Shown here piece by piece: positions 28,471-37,367 of a DNA stretch of 64,000 nt. Each line of letters opens with the position of its first letter. Position 1 is the first letter of the stretch. Made by a program: the position numbers and the translations under genes. Origin of the DNA: Paenibacillus sp. FSL R7-0273 (GTDB lineage Bacteria; Bacillota; Bacilli; Paenibacillales; Paenibacillaceae); NCBI RefSeq assembly GCF_000758625.1, contig NZ_CP009283.1, positions 4,971,501-5,035,500 on the forward strand. Reading direction: 5' to 3'. The notes under the pieces were generated by a model, which made no database searches, had not been told where the DNA came from, and saw nothing but the letters and a program-made list of their open reading frames with translations.

Positions 28471-29343
28471 TTAGCCTTTTACCGCCGACAAGGCCACGCC
28501 GCGCATAATAAACTTCTGGAAGATCAGGAATACAAGTATCGGCGGCAGCGACACGAGAAAGAGAATGGCAAACTTAATGTTTGTATTGAGCGCCTTGACG
28601 CTGATTACATATTTGTAGATCGAGGTCGCCAGCGTATATTTTTCCTCGGAATGCATGACCAGTGACGGCCAGAACCAGTCATTCCAGGCGGTGGAGAAAA
28701 TAAAAATTGCCAGCGTAGCAAAAATCGGCACCGACAGCGGCACTGCGATCACAAAAAAGCTTCTCGGCTCCGAAGCCCCGTCGATCCGCGCCGCTTCAAA
28801 GATTTCCGGATGAATGCCGTCGAAGAAATTTTTCAGCAGCAGAAAATAAAAGGTGTTCGCTCCCGCCGGCAGCCAAAAAGCCGCATACTGGTTAAGCAGG
28901 CCCAGCTCCTTCAGATTGACGAAGTTCGGAATCATATAGCTTGTCGCCGGAATAAACAGTGTCATCAGGAAAAAGAAGTAGAACGCCTTGCGGTAAGGCA
29001 CGTTCATCCGCGAAATGCTGAATGAGGCCATCCCCAGCACGACAAGCGTCATAACCATGTTGCCGGCAAAAATATAAATCGTGTTCTTGAGATACTTGAG
29101 CAGATCAATATAATTCACCGCATCCTTCAAATTGCCGAAATGCCACTCCTGCGGGAAAAAATGCGGCGGAAACGAGTTGACCTCGACATTCGATTTCAGC
29201 CCGTTGAACATTGTCATCAGAATCGGATACATCATCGTGAACACCATTACCGCAATGCACAGCACCATAATACCGTAGACAACCTTGTTGCTTGTCTTTT
29301 TCAGATCATGCTCAGACAGAATTCCTCTCTCCACGCTCTTCAT
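28471..29343 (-). CDS. Sugar ABC transporter permease (MalG/CUT1 type)
   Basis: 290 residues, six hydrophobic segments. The EAA-type loop is EIFEAARIDGASEPRSFFVIAVPL. The C-terminus FIMRGVALSAVKG is typical of this family. One base separates it from the upstream permease stop, so they are coupled. It would pair with the MalF-like protein to import the ligand of the adjacent binding protein. No ATPase gene is linked. Confidence 0.93.
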   Translation of the reverse strand: MKSVERGILSEHDLKKTSNKVVYGIMVLCIAVMVFTMMYPILMTMFNGLKSNVEVNSFPPHFFPQEWHFGNLKDAVNYIDLLKYLKNTIYIFAGNMVMTLVVLGMASFSISRMNVPYRKAFYFFFLMTLFIPATSYMIPNFVNLKELGLLNQYAAFWLPAGANTFYFLLLKNFFDGIHPEIFEAARIDGASEPRSFFVIAVPLSVPIFATLAIFIFSTAWNDWFWPSLVMHSEEKYTLATSIYKYVISVKALNTNIKFAILFLVSLPPILVFLIFQKFIMRGVALSAVKG

Positions 29344-29344
29344 C

Positions 29345-30268
29345 CTAATTATCCTCCTTATTCAGCCTGAACTGTAAAATGCCCAAACCGCCAAGAACGA
29401 TAAACATCAGCATGCCAAGCGCCGTTGCCGTGCCGTAATCCAGTCTGGTAAAAGCATACTTCACAATCAGCAGCGCATAGGTCAGCGTTGTCTTGTTCGG
29501 CCCGCCGTCCAGCAGCGCCAGCTGGGACTGATAGCCCTGAGAGGTCGCGATGATCTGCAAAATCAGCATCAGGATGATCAGGTTGCGCAGCGACGGCAGC
29601 GTAATGTGGCGGATCCGCGCCCACACCCCGGCTCCGTCAATCTCCGCCGCTTCATACCAGTCACGCGGGATGCTGAGCACAGCCGCCAGATAGATCAGCA
29701 TCCCCGAGCCGAACTGCTGCCACGTCTCCATAAAGACAAGTGAGAGCATCGACCACCTGCTGTCCGTCAGGAAAGGGATCTGATCTGCCCCCATTGTCCC
29801 AAGCAGCGCATTAACAGGACCGACAGGATCATACAGCCACCGCCACAGCCCGTAGAGGACAACCGCAGGCATGACATAAGGCAGATAAGCCGCCACCCGG
29901 ACGAAGCCGCCGAACTTCCGCAGCTCAGAGATCGCAATGGCGAAGGCAATCGGTACCCAGAAGCCGACAACCAGACAAAGCAGCATGTAATATAGTGTGT
30001 TTTGGATCGCGATCAGCACATCTGGGTCTGTCAGTGCCCGCGCATAATTTTCAAATCCGACGAAGCTGTTTCCCTTAACAAAATCCACCGTATAGAAGCT
30101 GTACAGAAAGCCTTTAAAAATAGGCACCCACATAAACATGATGAAAATTACAATGGCGGGGACGAGGAACATATAGCCCCAAAAATTCTTTTTCCAGCGG
30201 TTCTGCTTATAAGGCTTGCTCTCAAGCTTGGCCGGCAGTTTGTCGTGAAGTGCAGCGGTCTGATTCAT
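29345..30268 (-). CDS. Sugar ABC transporter permease (MalF/CUT1 type)
   Basis: 307 residues with a cytoplasmic N-terminal tail of about 25 residues and six membrane segments. The EAA loop is DWYEAAEIDGAGVWARIRHITLPSL. A GAGGGAG site precedes the start. It lies 115 bp downstream of the response-regulator gene, with no strong terminator visible between them. Confidence 0.93.
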   Translation of the reverse strand: MNQTAALHDKLPAKLESKPYKQNRWKKNFWGYMFLVPAIVIFIMFMWVPIFKGFLYSFYTVDFVKGNSFVGFENYARALTDPDVLIAIQNTLYYMLLCLVVGFWVPIAFAIAISELRKFGGFVRVAAYLPYVMPAVVLYGLWRWLYDPVGPVNALLGTMGADQIPFLTDSRWSMLSLVFMETWQQFGSGMLIYLAAVLSIPRDWYEAAEIDGAGVWARIRHITLPSLRNLIILMLILQIIATSQGYQSQLALLDGGPNKTTLTYALLIVKYAFTRLDYGTATALGMLMFIVLGGLGILQFRLNKEDN

Positions 30269-30383
30269 CTGGCTCCCTCTTTCCTTTTGTCTTCAAGCAC
30301 TTTGGCAAAGTGCTTCCTACCTTAATTGTAGGAAAGGCGGGGGACGCTGCACATGTGTATATCTACCGAAGTCATGAGCGTTC

Positions 30384-31718
30384 TTACTTCTTCAGCTCGC
30401 TCGGGCTGATGCCGTAGTATTTTTTGAAAATCTTGCTGAAATGCTCCGGCGACTCATACCCGACCCGTTCAGCAATTTCGTAGCGGCGCAGATCGGTATG
30501 CTGAATCAGCTCACGGCTTTCCTCCATCCGCAGCTTAATTACATATTCCCACAGGTTGTGGCCTGTATTTTTTTTGAACAGATAGCTCAGATAATTGGGG
30601 CTAACGTGATTTTTTTTGGCTACCTCATGTATCGTTAAGCCCTTCTGGGCGTAATTTTCATCGATATACTCCTTCGCCTTCTGGACGATCAGGTTGCTGC
30701 GTGTGTGAAGCTCCTCGGCGGAGGGTTCACCTGCACCGGTATAGCTGTTCCAGTTAAAGTCCCCGTAATAGAATACGTAGTGGTCGTTGTGCTCCTTATT
30801 CCAGAGGATGGCCCGTGACGCCTGGCGGTTCAGCACCTCCATGAACGGCAATCCCTTGAGAATCTGGCTAATCCCGATGACCGCGTTCAAATGCAGAAAT
30901 TTGTGGATGTTAAAATGAAGGCTGCGGCCCAGCACATCCAGCCTGCTGACCTGACCTCCTCCGGCCTCCTCGTAGCTTTTTTCGTCCCACTGGATGATTA
31001 CGGTAATCTCCTCCTCCGGCGAGTAAAAGGCTGTCGAGTCCCATTCCTGATCCAGCAGCTCTTTGGCGATGTTAAGCGCGCCGTAACGCAGCAGTCCCCG
31101 GTCACGCAGACTGTAAGGAGCTCCGCTGTCTGCGCCCGGAAGCGGCAGCTTAATCTTGAGCACAGCAAAGTAAGGGCCCTGCAGCTTCAGCTCATCGAGC
31201 TTGCGCATCCGCTCTTCGGCGCCCATCACGGCGGCAGAATCAGTAAGAAGGCTGTTCAGCACCTCGCTGTAGGCCGGCAGAGGCTCTTCGAGCCGGAAGC
31301 TCTCGCCGGCTCCGGCCATGAAGCCGGCGAGCTCGGGCGAAGGACGGTCCATTTTGAGCAGCACATTCCGCACAGAATCCAGAAACTGCTCGCTGTTCAG
31401 CGGCTTGATCAGGTAATCCTTTGCCCCCAGCCTCACAGCCATCTGGGCATACTGGAACGTTTCGTGGGCCGAAATGACAATCGCCTGCACCCACGGCTTC
31501 GCCAGCTTGGCATGCTGCATCAGCTCGATGCCGCTCATCGCCCCCATCTGGATGTCGGTGACAAGCAGATCTACCTCCTCCATCCGGATGCAATCCAGTG
31601 CCTCGAAGCCGCTGCCTGCCGTATAAATATTACCGATATCCAGTCCGGAGGAAGCAAGCAGATTGCTGAGGCCTTTACAGATAAGCGGTTCATCGTCCAC
31701 AACCAGAATATTGAACAT
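30384..31718 (-). CDS. AraC-family response regulator (YesN type)
   Basis: 444 residues from the ATG at 31718 (MFNILVVDDEPL). The frame is open upstream, but that part overlaps the kinase gene and is not conserved. The receiver domain has Asp8/Asp9, Asp55 (LLVTDIQMGAMSG) and Lys105 (LIKPLNSEQF). A central region of about 200 residues without a recognised domain separates it from the C-terminal AraC helix-turn-helix pair (IHEVAKKNHVSPNYLSYLFK, IAERVGYESPEHFSKIFKKY). It should control the adjacent importer. It starts 16 bp after the kinase stop. Confidence 0.92.
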   Translation of the reverse strand: MFNILVVDDEPLICKGLSNLLASSGLDIGNIYTAGSGFEALDCIRMEEVDLLVTDIQMGAMSGIELMQHAKLAKPWVQAIVISAHETFQYAQMAVRLGAKDYLIKPLNSEQFLDSVRNVLLKMDRPSPELAGFMAGAGESFRLEEPLPAYSEVLNSLLTDSAAVMGAEERMRKLDELKLQGPYFAVLKIKLPLPGADSGAPYSLRDRGLLRYGALNIAKELLDQEWDSTAFYSPEEEITVIIQWDEKSYEEAGGGQVSRLDVLGRSLHFNIHKFLHLNAVIGISQILKGLPFMEVLNRQASRAILWNKEHNDHYVFYYGDFNWNSYTGAGEPSAEELHTRSNLIVQKAKEYIDENYAQKGLTIHEVAKKNHVSPNYLSYLFKKNTGHNLWEYVIKLRMEESRELIQHTDLRRYEIAERVGYESPEHFSKIFKKYYGISPSELKK

Positions 31719-31734
31719 TTGCGGATTCCCCCTT

Positions 31735-33528
31735 CTATTCTTGAACTTCTGTTTTGGGCAGCAGAACAGCCGCAACCGTTCCCCCTCCGGCACGCGGACC
31801 GTAGGTGATGCCGTAATCCGGGCCATAATGCAGCTGCACCCGCTGGTTAATATTGCGGATGCCGTAGCCGCTGGCCGGATTCGGGCTCTCATCTTTCAGT
31901 ATCCGTGTAATCGCCTCATAGTCAGCCTGCTTATAGCCATTGTCTTCTATTGTAATCAGCACTCTATCCTCCATAGCGGCAGCAGTGATGATAATCTCCC
32001 CGTCCTCCTCCATATTTTTGACCCCGTGGATAATGGCGTTTTCGATCAGGGGCTGGAGGGTGATTTTGGGAATCAGATTGCTTTTGGTTTCCGCTGCAAT
32101 GTTCCAGGTCACTGTGAACACGTAATCGTAGCGGTGCTGCTGCAGCTTGATATAGGCGCCGGCATGCTCCAGCTCCTCCTCCAGCGTAATCAGCTCCCGG
32201 CCGCGGCTCAGACTGATCTTCATCAGCTTGGACAGCTCCTTAATCATTTCCGCGGATTCGACGTTGCCTTCCAGCGAGCTTTTCCAATAAATACTCTCCA
32301 GGGTGTTATACAAAAGATGCGGATTGATCTGCTGATACAGCAGCTGCAGCTGTGACTCCTTCTGCTTCAGCTCCATCTGGTATTTGTACATAATCAGGCC
32401 GTTCAGCCTGCGCGCCATATCATAGGTTGAAGAGATCAGCACGCTGACCTCGTCATTGCTGCCCCGCTTCGGCGTTTCCGGCACCCGGTTGCCCGGCTCA
32501 TACTTACGCACAAAAAAAGCCAGCTTCTGCAGCGGTGTCATCAGCGAACGCCAGAAATACGTAATAATGATTAAGCCGAATAAGGCGTATGCAACAGTTA
32601 TGTACTGAATGACTCTTTTCATCTCGTTCTGCTGCTGGAGCAGCGCTTTTACCGGAACCTTGTAGACCAGCTTCTGCCCGAGCATATGATTATTGTTCAC
32701 CACATAGATGAAGTCATCGGTAATCACGTCCACGGTTCCTTCCGGATCACCGATTTCCGCCCCGTCCGGCAGCTCAATAATCTCCCCCGTGGAGCTGGTG
32801 CTGGAGGCAAGCACCCTGTTGTTCATATCCGTCAGGTAAATTTCCCCGTCCGGCAATGAAATCGACTTCAGTGATTCGCCGATTTTGGCCTCCATTTTGG
32901 TGACCACCAGCACGCCGATTGTTCCCGCACCGAGGTATATGTTATTGACTGCCCTTACATAGGTAAGCGTCTTCAGATCCTCAGCCTGCGGACTGAGCCG
33001 GTCCATGAACATCAGGTAGCCCCGGCCCTTTTGCTCCACCGCCTGCCTGAACCAGAACGGCTCCTCTTCCTTGGTAAAAAAATAAACGCCCGCCTTCTTC
33101 ACCTGCGGAAAATTGGGGGCGAAAAAATAATAATTGTTCGGATCATACACATACAGCGAGTAATAAATGACATCCCCGCGCTCCGCACCCTGCGAGTAGC
33201 TGCCCAGCAGCTTTTCTATCGTTTCGTAGCGCTCCACCCGCTCCATGATGGGATCAAGTCCGCTCATATTCAGCTGCTGCAGAAAAGGATTCTGGATTAC
33301 CGTCGACGTTATTTTATTGACTGTATCGATGTCACGGTTGATGATCGCAAAATTCTGCTTGTTCAGCTCCACATAGGCGTTGGTGACATGGCGCTTCAGA
33401 ACCTGCTCGGCCTTGTAATTGCCGTAACTATTGAGAACCAGAATGGGAGTAAGCATAATGACGAACAGCAGAATCAGCTGCTGCTTGACGTTCAGCCGGA
33501 CAATCGGCTTGATCAGCGCGGACAACAC
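31735..33528 (-). CDS. Sensor histidine kinase (YesM family)
   Basis: 597 residues. Transmembrane helices at about 16-34 and 307-327 enclose an extracytoplasmic sensor domain. A HAMP-like region follows, then His404 in QLLYQQINPHLLYNTLESI and a HATPase domain (LQPLIENAIIHGV, DNGYKQADY, GYGIRNINQRVQLHYG). The start is a GTG at 33528 (an adjacent TTG is also possible) with GGAGG about 10 nt upstream. First gene of the second TCS-importer cluster. A cre-like site precedes it. Confidence 0.92.
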   Translation of the reverse strand: MLSALIKPIVRLNVKQQLILLFVIMLTPILVLNSYGNYKAEQVLKRHVTNAYVELNKQNFAIINRDIDTVNKITSTVIQNPFLQQLNMSGLDPIMERVERYETIEKLLGSYSQGAERGDVIYYSLYVYDPNNYYFFAPNFPQVKKAGVYFFTKEEEPFWFRQAVEQKGRGYLMFMDRLSPQAEDLKTLTYVRAVNNIYLGAGTIGVLVVTKMEAKIGESLKSISLPDGEIYLTDMNNRVLASSTSSTGEIIELPDGAEIGDPEGTVDVITDDFIYVVNNNHMLGQKLVYKVPVKALLQQQNEMKRVIQYITVAYALFGLIIITYFWRSLMTPLQKLAFFVRKYEPGNRVPETPKRGSNDEVSVLISSTYDMARRLNGLIMYKYQMELKQKESQLQLLYQQINPHLLYNTLESIYWKSSLEGNVESAEMIKELSKLMKISLSRGRELITLEEELEHAGAYIKLQQHRYDYVFTVTWNIAAETKSNLIPKITLQPLIENAIIHGVKNMEEDGEIIITAAAMEDRVLITIEDNGYKQADYEAITRILKDESPNPASGYGIRNINQRVQLHYGPDYGITYGPRAGGGTVAAVLLPKTEVQE

Positions 33529-33565
33529 CCCGGAACCACCTCCAGTTTCAATAATATAACAAATG

Positions 33566-33579
33566 AAGAAGCGCTTACA
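33566..33579. promoter_or_regulatory. cre-like site upstream of the second kinase gene
   Basis: On the minus strand TGTAAGCGCTTCTT matches the cre consensus at 13 of 14 positions. It lies 38 bp upstream of the kinase start, where it would block a promoter or elongation. Confidence 0.45.
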
Positions 33580-33648
33580 TATGTTTATTTTAAAGTTGTT
33601 TATGTGGGATTGTATGCAATTTTTGCGGCTGGCGTTTTTTAAAAAGAA

Positions 33649-34291
33649 GGGGGATATAGTCGCTGCTGCGCGGAGCGTTTGGGCTTACGGCCGCTGTTGT
33701 CTGTGGATTTCTTGATTGGAAACCGCTGTCCGCGGTGGAAATCCCCAGACAAAGGCGGACGCTACGCTCCTCCAGCTCCAAACCTCCACTCCACTGCTCC
33801 ATCCCTTTTAGAGAGAACGCAAAGCACAAAAGATTGCTTACGGGGTGTCGGCAGGGGGCGGGAAGGGGGATATAGTCGCTGCTGCGCGGAGCGTTTGGGC
33901 TTACGGCCGCTGTTGTCTGTGGATTTCTTGATTGGAAACCGCTGTCCGCGGTGGAAATCCCCAGACAAAGGCGGACGCTGACGCTCCTGCAGCTCCAAAT
34001 TTCTGCTCCATGACTTCCAGCCTCTTCCGGAAACTGCAAAGCACAAAGATTGCTTACGGGGTGTCGGCAGGGGGGGGAGGGGATATCGTCGCTGCTGCGC
34101 GGAGCGTTTGGGCTTTCGGCCGCTGTTGTCTGTGGATTTCTTGATTAGATACCGCTGCCCGCGGTAGAAATCCACAGACAAAGGCGGACGCTGACGCTCC
34201 TGCAGCTCCAAACCTCGACTCCGCCGCTCCATCCCCTTTTTAGAGAGAACGCAAAGCACAAAAGATTGCTTACGGGGTGTCGGCAGGGGCA
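33649..34291. repeat. Three tandem copies of a ~215-bp hairpin-forming repeat
   Basis: Units begin at about 33651, 33868 and 34080 (GGGATATAGTCGCTGCTGCG or a one-base variant), giving periods of 217 and 212 bp. Each ends at GCTTACGGGGTGTCGGCAGGGG. Each unit contains a long imperfect inverted repeat: GTCTGTGGATTTC pairs with GAAATCCCCAGAC (perfectly paired in the third copy), flanked by GCCGC/GCGG and AGCG/CGCT arms. ORFs in this area differ between copies and cross unit borders, so the array is judged non-coding. The family is not one I can name; it may be an interspersed Paenibacillus repeat or a structured RNA. Confidence 0.85.
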
Positions 34292-34672
34292 GACTAACAG
34301 CACAATTTGCAAATTAAGTGGAAAAACATCATCTATTTCGTCACCAAACAACGTAAAAAGCATATTAATTGGAAAAACGTTACTTAATTATGGCGATATC
34401 AGTCAATGTGAGGTTTTACAGAAAAATAGATGAACAATTTCCACCTAATCCGCTCAAATGCTGAAAAACGGACGAATTAGGTGAACAAAATCAAACTAAA
34501 TCCAAAAACAAACAATCAAACAAACCAATTTCAAAAGCAAACAGGCCAGCCGGACTTCCGGCTGACCTGAATGACGATGCGGCCCATTGTGCAGAATCTG
34601 CCGGGCCAGACTGAGTGTCTTAGAGAATGTGTTAGAGAGTATGGTAAAGAGTTTGCTAGAGAGCATGGCTGA
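34292..34672. other. AT-rich non-coding region with a short direct repeat and terminator
   Basis: TTAAxTGGAAAAAC occurs at about 34314-34327 and 34365-34378, a 51-bp period. No ORF is credible. The right part holds the terminator at 34541-34569. Confidence 0.45.
34541..34569 (-). terminator. Candidate terminator of the OppA-like gene
   Basis: CAGGcCAGCCGG pairs with CCGGCTGaCCTG with one internal mismatch. On the minus strand it is followed by TTTGCTTTTG. It lies about 105 bp past the stop. Confidence 0.5.
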
Positions 34673-36274
34673 CTATTTTAAATAACCTCTAGTAAACGCG
34701 ATCGAGCCGTCAAAATCCACATATACACCGTGAACATTCGGCTGCTTCAGGACATCCGCTACATAATAGTACAGCGGGAGGATGACCATTTCATCGATCA
34801 GCAATTTCTCGGCCCTGGTATACAGGCGCATCCGTTCGGCGGGGTCCTGCTTTTGCCGTGCCTGCAGGATGTAGCTGTCATACAGCTTACTGCTCCAGCC
34901 GGAATCATTATCTGCGCTCCAGGATGTAAAGTATTCCAGAAACGCAGCAGGGTCATTGTAATCCGCCCGCCAGCCTGCTCTTGCCACCGTATAGTTCTGG
35001 CTGTAGCGGTTGTCCAGCAGCTCATTCCAGTTCTGAACCTCAACAGTCGCCTTGATGCCCAGGCTTTCTTTCCAGCCGGAAACGATGAGCGAGGCAATCC
35101 AATCATGATTTTGCTCCGCATTCACAATAATGCTGAATTCCGGCAAACTACTTAAGCCTTCTTCCTGCAGTCCCTCCTGCAGCAGCCTTTTGGCCAACTT
35201 AATATCCTCTTTAAAATATCTGGTATCCTTAATTTCTGAACGGAAGGTTTCATTAGCGCCATGAATGGCTGGAGCAACATCTCCATAAGCCGGAGTACCG
35301 TAAGGCAGCCCCTTTCGGTCAACCGCCATTGCGAGAGCTTTACGTATCTTCACATTATTAAATGGAGCTTCATTTACATTAAACTGATAATAATATAAAC
35401 CGGCGTACGGATAAGTATATATTTCATTATTTGTATAAGCGGCTATCTGGTCATAATAATCAATCCTTGTATTTTCACCGCTGCCGATCCAGTCGAGCCC
35501 GCCATCGAGATAAGCATCGGTATTCGATAGCTGGCCTTCCGCCGGCTTGAGAAAATGAACCTCAGAGAAATGAATCTCCTTAGCTGCGTAGTACCCGGTA
35601 TTTTGGACCAGGACAATTCGGTTGGCATCCCAGGCTGCCAGCCTGAACGGGCCGTTCGTCACAAAAGCTTTGGAACTGCCGGCCCAGCTGGTATTGGCTT
35701 TAACCGCTGCCGGATTTACCGGCAGATAAATATTCTCGGCAAGCATTTGAAGAAACGTATAGTCCGGAGCTGCAAGTGTCACCTGGAGTGTATGGTCATT
35801 CAGCGCCTTGATCCCTACTTTGGAGGCATCCTTCTGCTTACCGTTGTGATAATCTTGCGCCCCGGCTATCATATACATTTTGAAGGCCAGGCTGTTGTAA
35901 GACTGCGGAGACAATGCCCGCTTCCAGGCATATTCGAAATCCGCTGCCTCTACAGGCTGTCCGTTGCTCCATTTGGCGCTGGTCCGTAAGGCAAAGGTGT
36001 ACGTTTTACCGCCGCCTGTTATTTTCCAGGACTTTGCTATACCCGGTACGGCCTGTCCCTTCTCATTCAAGCGGACCAGACCCTCGAACAGGCCCTTAAT
36101 GACCGAAGACTCCGTATCGTTGACGGTAAGAGCCGGATCAAGCAGGCCCGGGATAACATCCACGCCAATTTTGAACACCTGCTTGCTTCCTTCTGCCGAA
36201 ACCCTACCCTCTTGCGTTAATCCGATGCCCAATATCATTCCCATTGCTAAAAGCACATAAAGCAGCTTCTTCAT
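34673..36274 (-). CDS. Oligopeptide-type ABC substrate-binding protein (family 5), orphan
   Basis: 533 residues, solute-binding family 5 (OppA/DppA type). Recognisable segments are LLDPALTVNDTESSVIKGLFEGLVRLN, FALRTSAKWSNGQPVEAADFEYAWKRAL and FNNVKIRKALAMAVDRKGL. The N-terminus has a signal peptide ending in VSA-EG, with no lipobox cysteine. That is unusual for a Gram-positive binding protein. No permease or ATPase genes are adjacent, so it may serve another Opp system or act in sensing. GGGAG precedes the start. Confidence 0.9.
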   Translation of the reverse strand: MKKLLYVLLAMGMILGIGLTQEGRVSAEGSKQVFKIGVDVIPGLLDPALTVNDTESSVIKGLFEGLVRLNEKGQAVPGIAKSWKITGGGKTYTFALRTSAKWSNGQPVEAADFEYAWKRALSPQSYNSLAFKMYMIAGAQDYHNGKQKDASKVGIKALNDHTLQVTLAAPDYTFLQMLAENIYLPVNPAAVKANTSWAGSSKAFVTNGPFRLAAWDANRIVLVQNTGYYAAKEIHFSEVHFLKPAEGQLSNTDAYLDGGLDWIGSGENTRIDYYDQIAAYTNNEIYTYPYAGLYYYQFNVNEAPFNNVKIRKALAMAVDRKGLPYGTPAYGDVAPAIHGANETFRSEIKDTRYFKEDIKLAKRLLQEGLQEEGLSSLPEFSIIVNAEQNHDWIASLIVSGWKESLGIKATVEVQNWNELLDNRYSQNYTVARAGWRADYNDPAAFLEYFTSWSADNDSGWSSKLYDSYILQARQKQDPAERMRLYTRAEKLLIDEMVILPLYYYVADVLKQPNVHGVYVDFDGSIAFTRGYLK

Positions 36275-36364
36275 CCACGATTCTCCCTTTTCCCTTTTTC
36301 ACTGTTAAATCAGACCAATACTGCCATCTTATCATGTAACACCATATTCAGATAGAAAAACAAC

Positions 36365-36403
36365 AAACAGCCGTTCATAAGCTGCAAGAGCTCATGAACG
36401 GCT
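36365..36403 (-). terminator. Intrinsic terminator of the esterase gene
   Basis: AGCCGTTCAT pairs perfectly with ATGAACGGCT, with an inner AGCT/AGCT helix. On the minus strand TGTTTGTTGTTTTT follows. It lies 25 bp past the stop. Confidence 0.75.
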
Positions 36404-36428
36404 TGGATACAGGATCTTCAGGATCGCC

Positions 36429-37226
36429 TTACTTCGTGTAACCGTTCATCTGCAGCCAGGAAGCACAGGCGTTGGTCCAGCTGCGGGTATGGGGCTCCTC
36501 TTCAGCTAATCCCAGGCCGTGTTCGCCGTGTGCATAAACATGGAGATCGAACGGAATCCCGCTGCGGCGCAGTGCGGAGGCAAGCAGCAGGCTGTTCTCC
36601 ACCGGAACGGCGGCATCCTCCGCAGTATGCCAGAGGAAGGCAGGCGGTGAATCAGGCGTGACCTGTAATTCACCGCTGAGAAGGCGGATCAGCTCACCTG
36701 GCGGATTAGCACCAAGCAGATTCTCCCTGGAGCCTTCATGTGTTACTTCATCCGTCATAGAAATGACCGGGTAGCACAGAATGGAGAAGTCCGGACGGCA
36801 CGACTCCCGTTCCAGTGCTTCCTCTGCCTCCTTGTTCCCTCTGTCAAACAGTCCGGATGCCGTTGAAGCCAGATGGCCTCCGGCCGAAAATCCCAGAATG
36901 CCGACCCTCTCCGGATCGATTCCGAATTCCTCCGCGCGGGAACGGATTGTCCGCAGCGCTCTCTGGGCATCCAGCAGCGCGCTCGGATACCGGTAAGGAG
37001 CTACGCGGTAACGCAGCACAAAAGCGGATATCCCAAGTAGGTTCAGCCACTCGGCTACCGGCCCTCCTTCATGTTCAGCCCGCAGCCAGTAAGCACCGCC
37101 CGGACAGATCAGCACTGCAGCGTTATTGCTTCCTTCCACCAGATACGGCGTAATGGCCGGGCAGTCCTCATCACTTATACCCTGGGCCCCCGGAGCACCC
37201 TCCGGCCATAATAACAATGTTTCCAT
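36429..37226 (-). CDS. Alpha/beta-hydrolase, BD-FAE-like esterase/lipase
   Basis: 265 residues from the ATG at 37226, preceded by GAGGG at 6 nt; an ATG two codons earlier overlaps that site. The family features are PGGAYWLRAEHEGGPVAEWL (oxyanion hole), the nucleophile elbow GFSAGG, an Asp in WHTAEDAAVPV and the catalytic His in YAHGEHGLGLAEE. Such proteins deacylate acetylated sugars or small esters. The position next to the phosphorylase genes fits removal of acyl groups from oligosaccharides, but this is inference. It lies about 140 bp downstream of pgmB. Confidence 0.88.
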   Translation of the reverse strand: METLLLWPEGAPGAQGISDEDCPAITPYLVEGSNNAAVLICPGGAYWLRAEHEGGPVAEWLNLLGISAFVLRYRVAPYRYPSALLDAQRALRTIRSRAEEFGIDPERVGILGFSAGGHLASTASGLFDRGNKEAEEALERESCRPDFSILCYPVISMTDEVTHEGSRENLLGANPPGELIRLLSGELQVTPDSPPAFLWHTAEDAAVPVENSLLLASALRRSGIPFDLHVYAHGEHGLGLAEEEPHTRSWTNACASWLQMNGYTK

Positions 37227-37367
37227 CTGCATCCCTCAAGCTTTCCTACTATAATAGAATAATGAGTCTACATAGATTGAATGCTGTTGTCCCCTATATT
37301 TATGTATGTTCTAAGTTCAACCTATACCGGGAGTATCCTTTCCCACGACTCTTAGTCTATCAAGCTG

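Noticed and set aside
33590..34259. Several 100-165 codon frames in the repeat array
   Set aside because: They span unit borders, differ in frame between copies and read as arginine/serine/proline-rich translation of the repeat.
33649..34291. CRISPR array
   Set aside because: Units are about 215 bp and directly joined, with no short repeats separated by unique spacers, and no cas genes are near.
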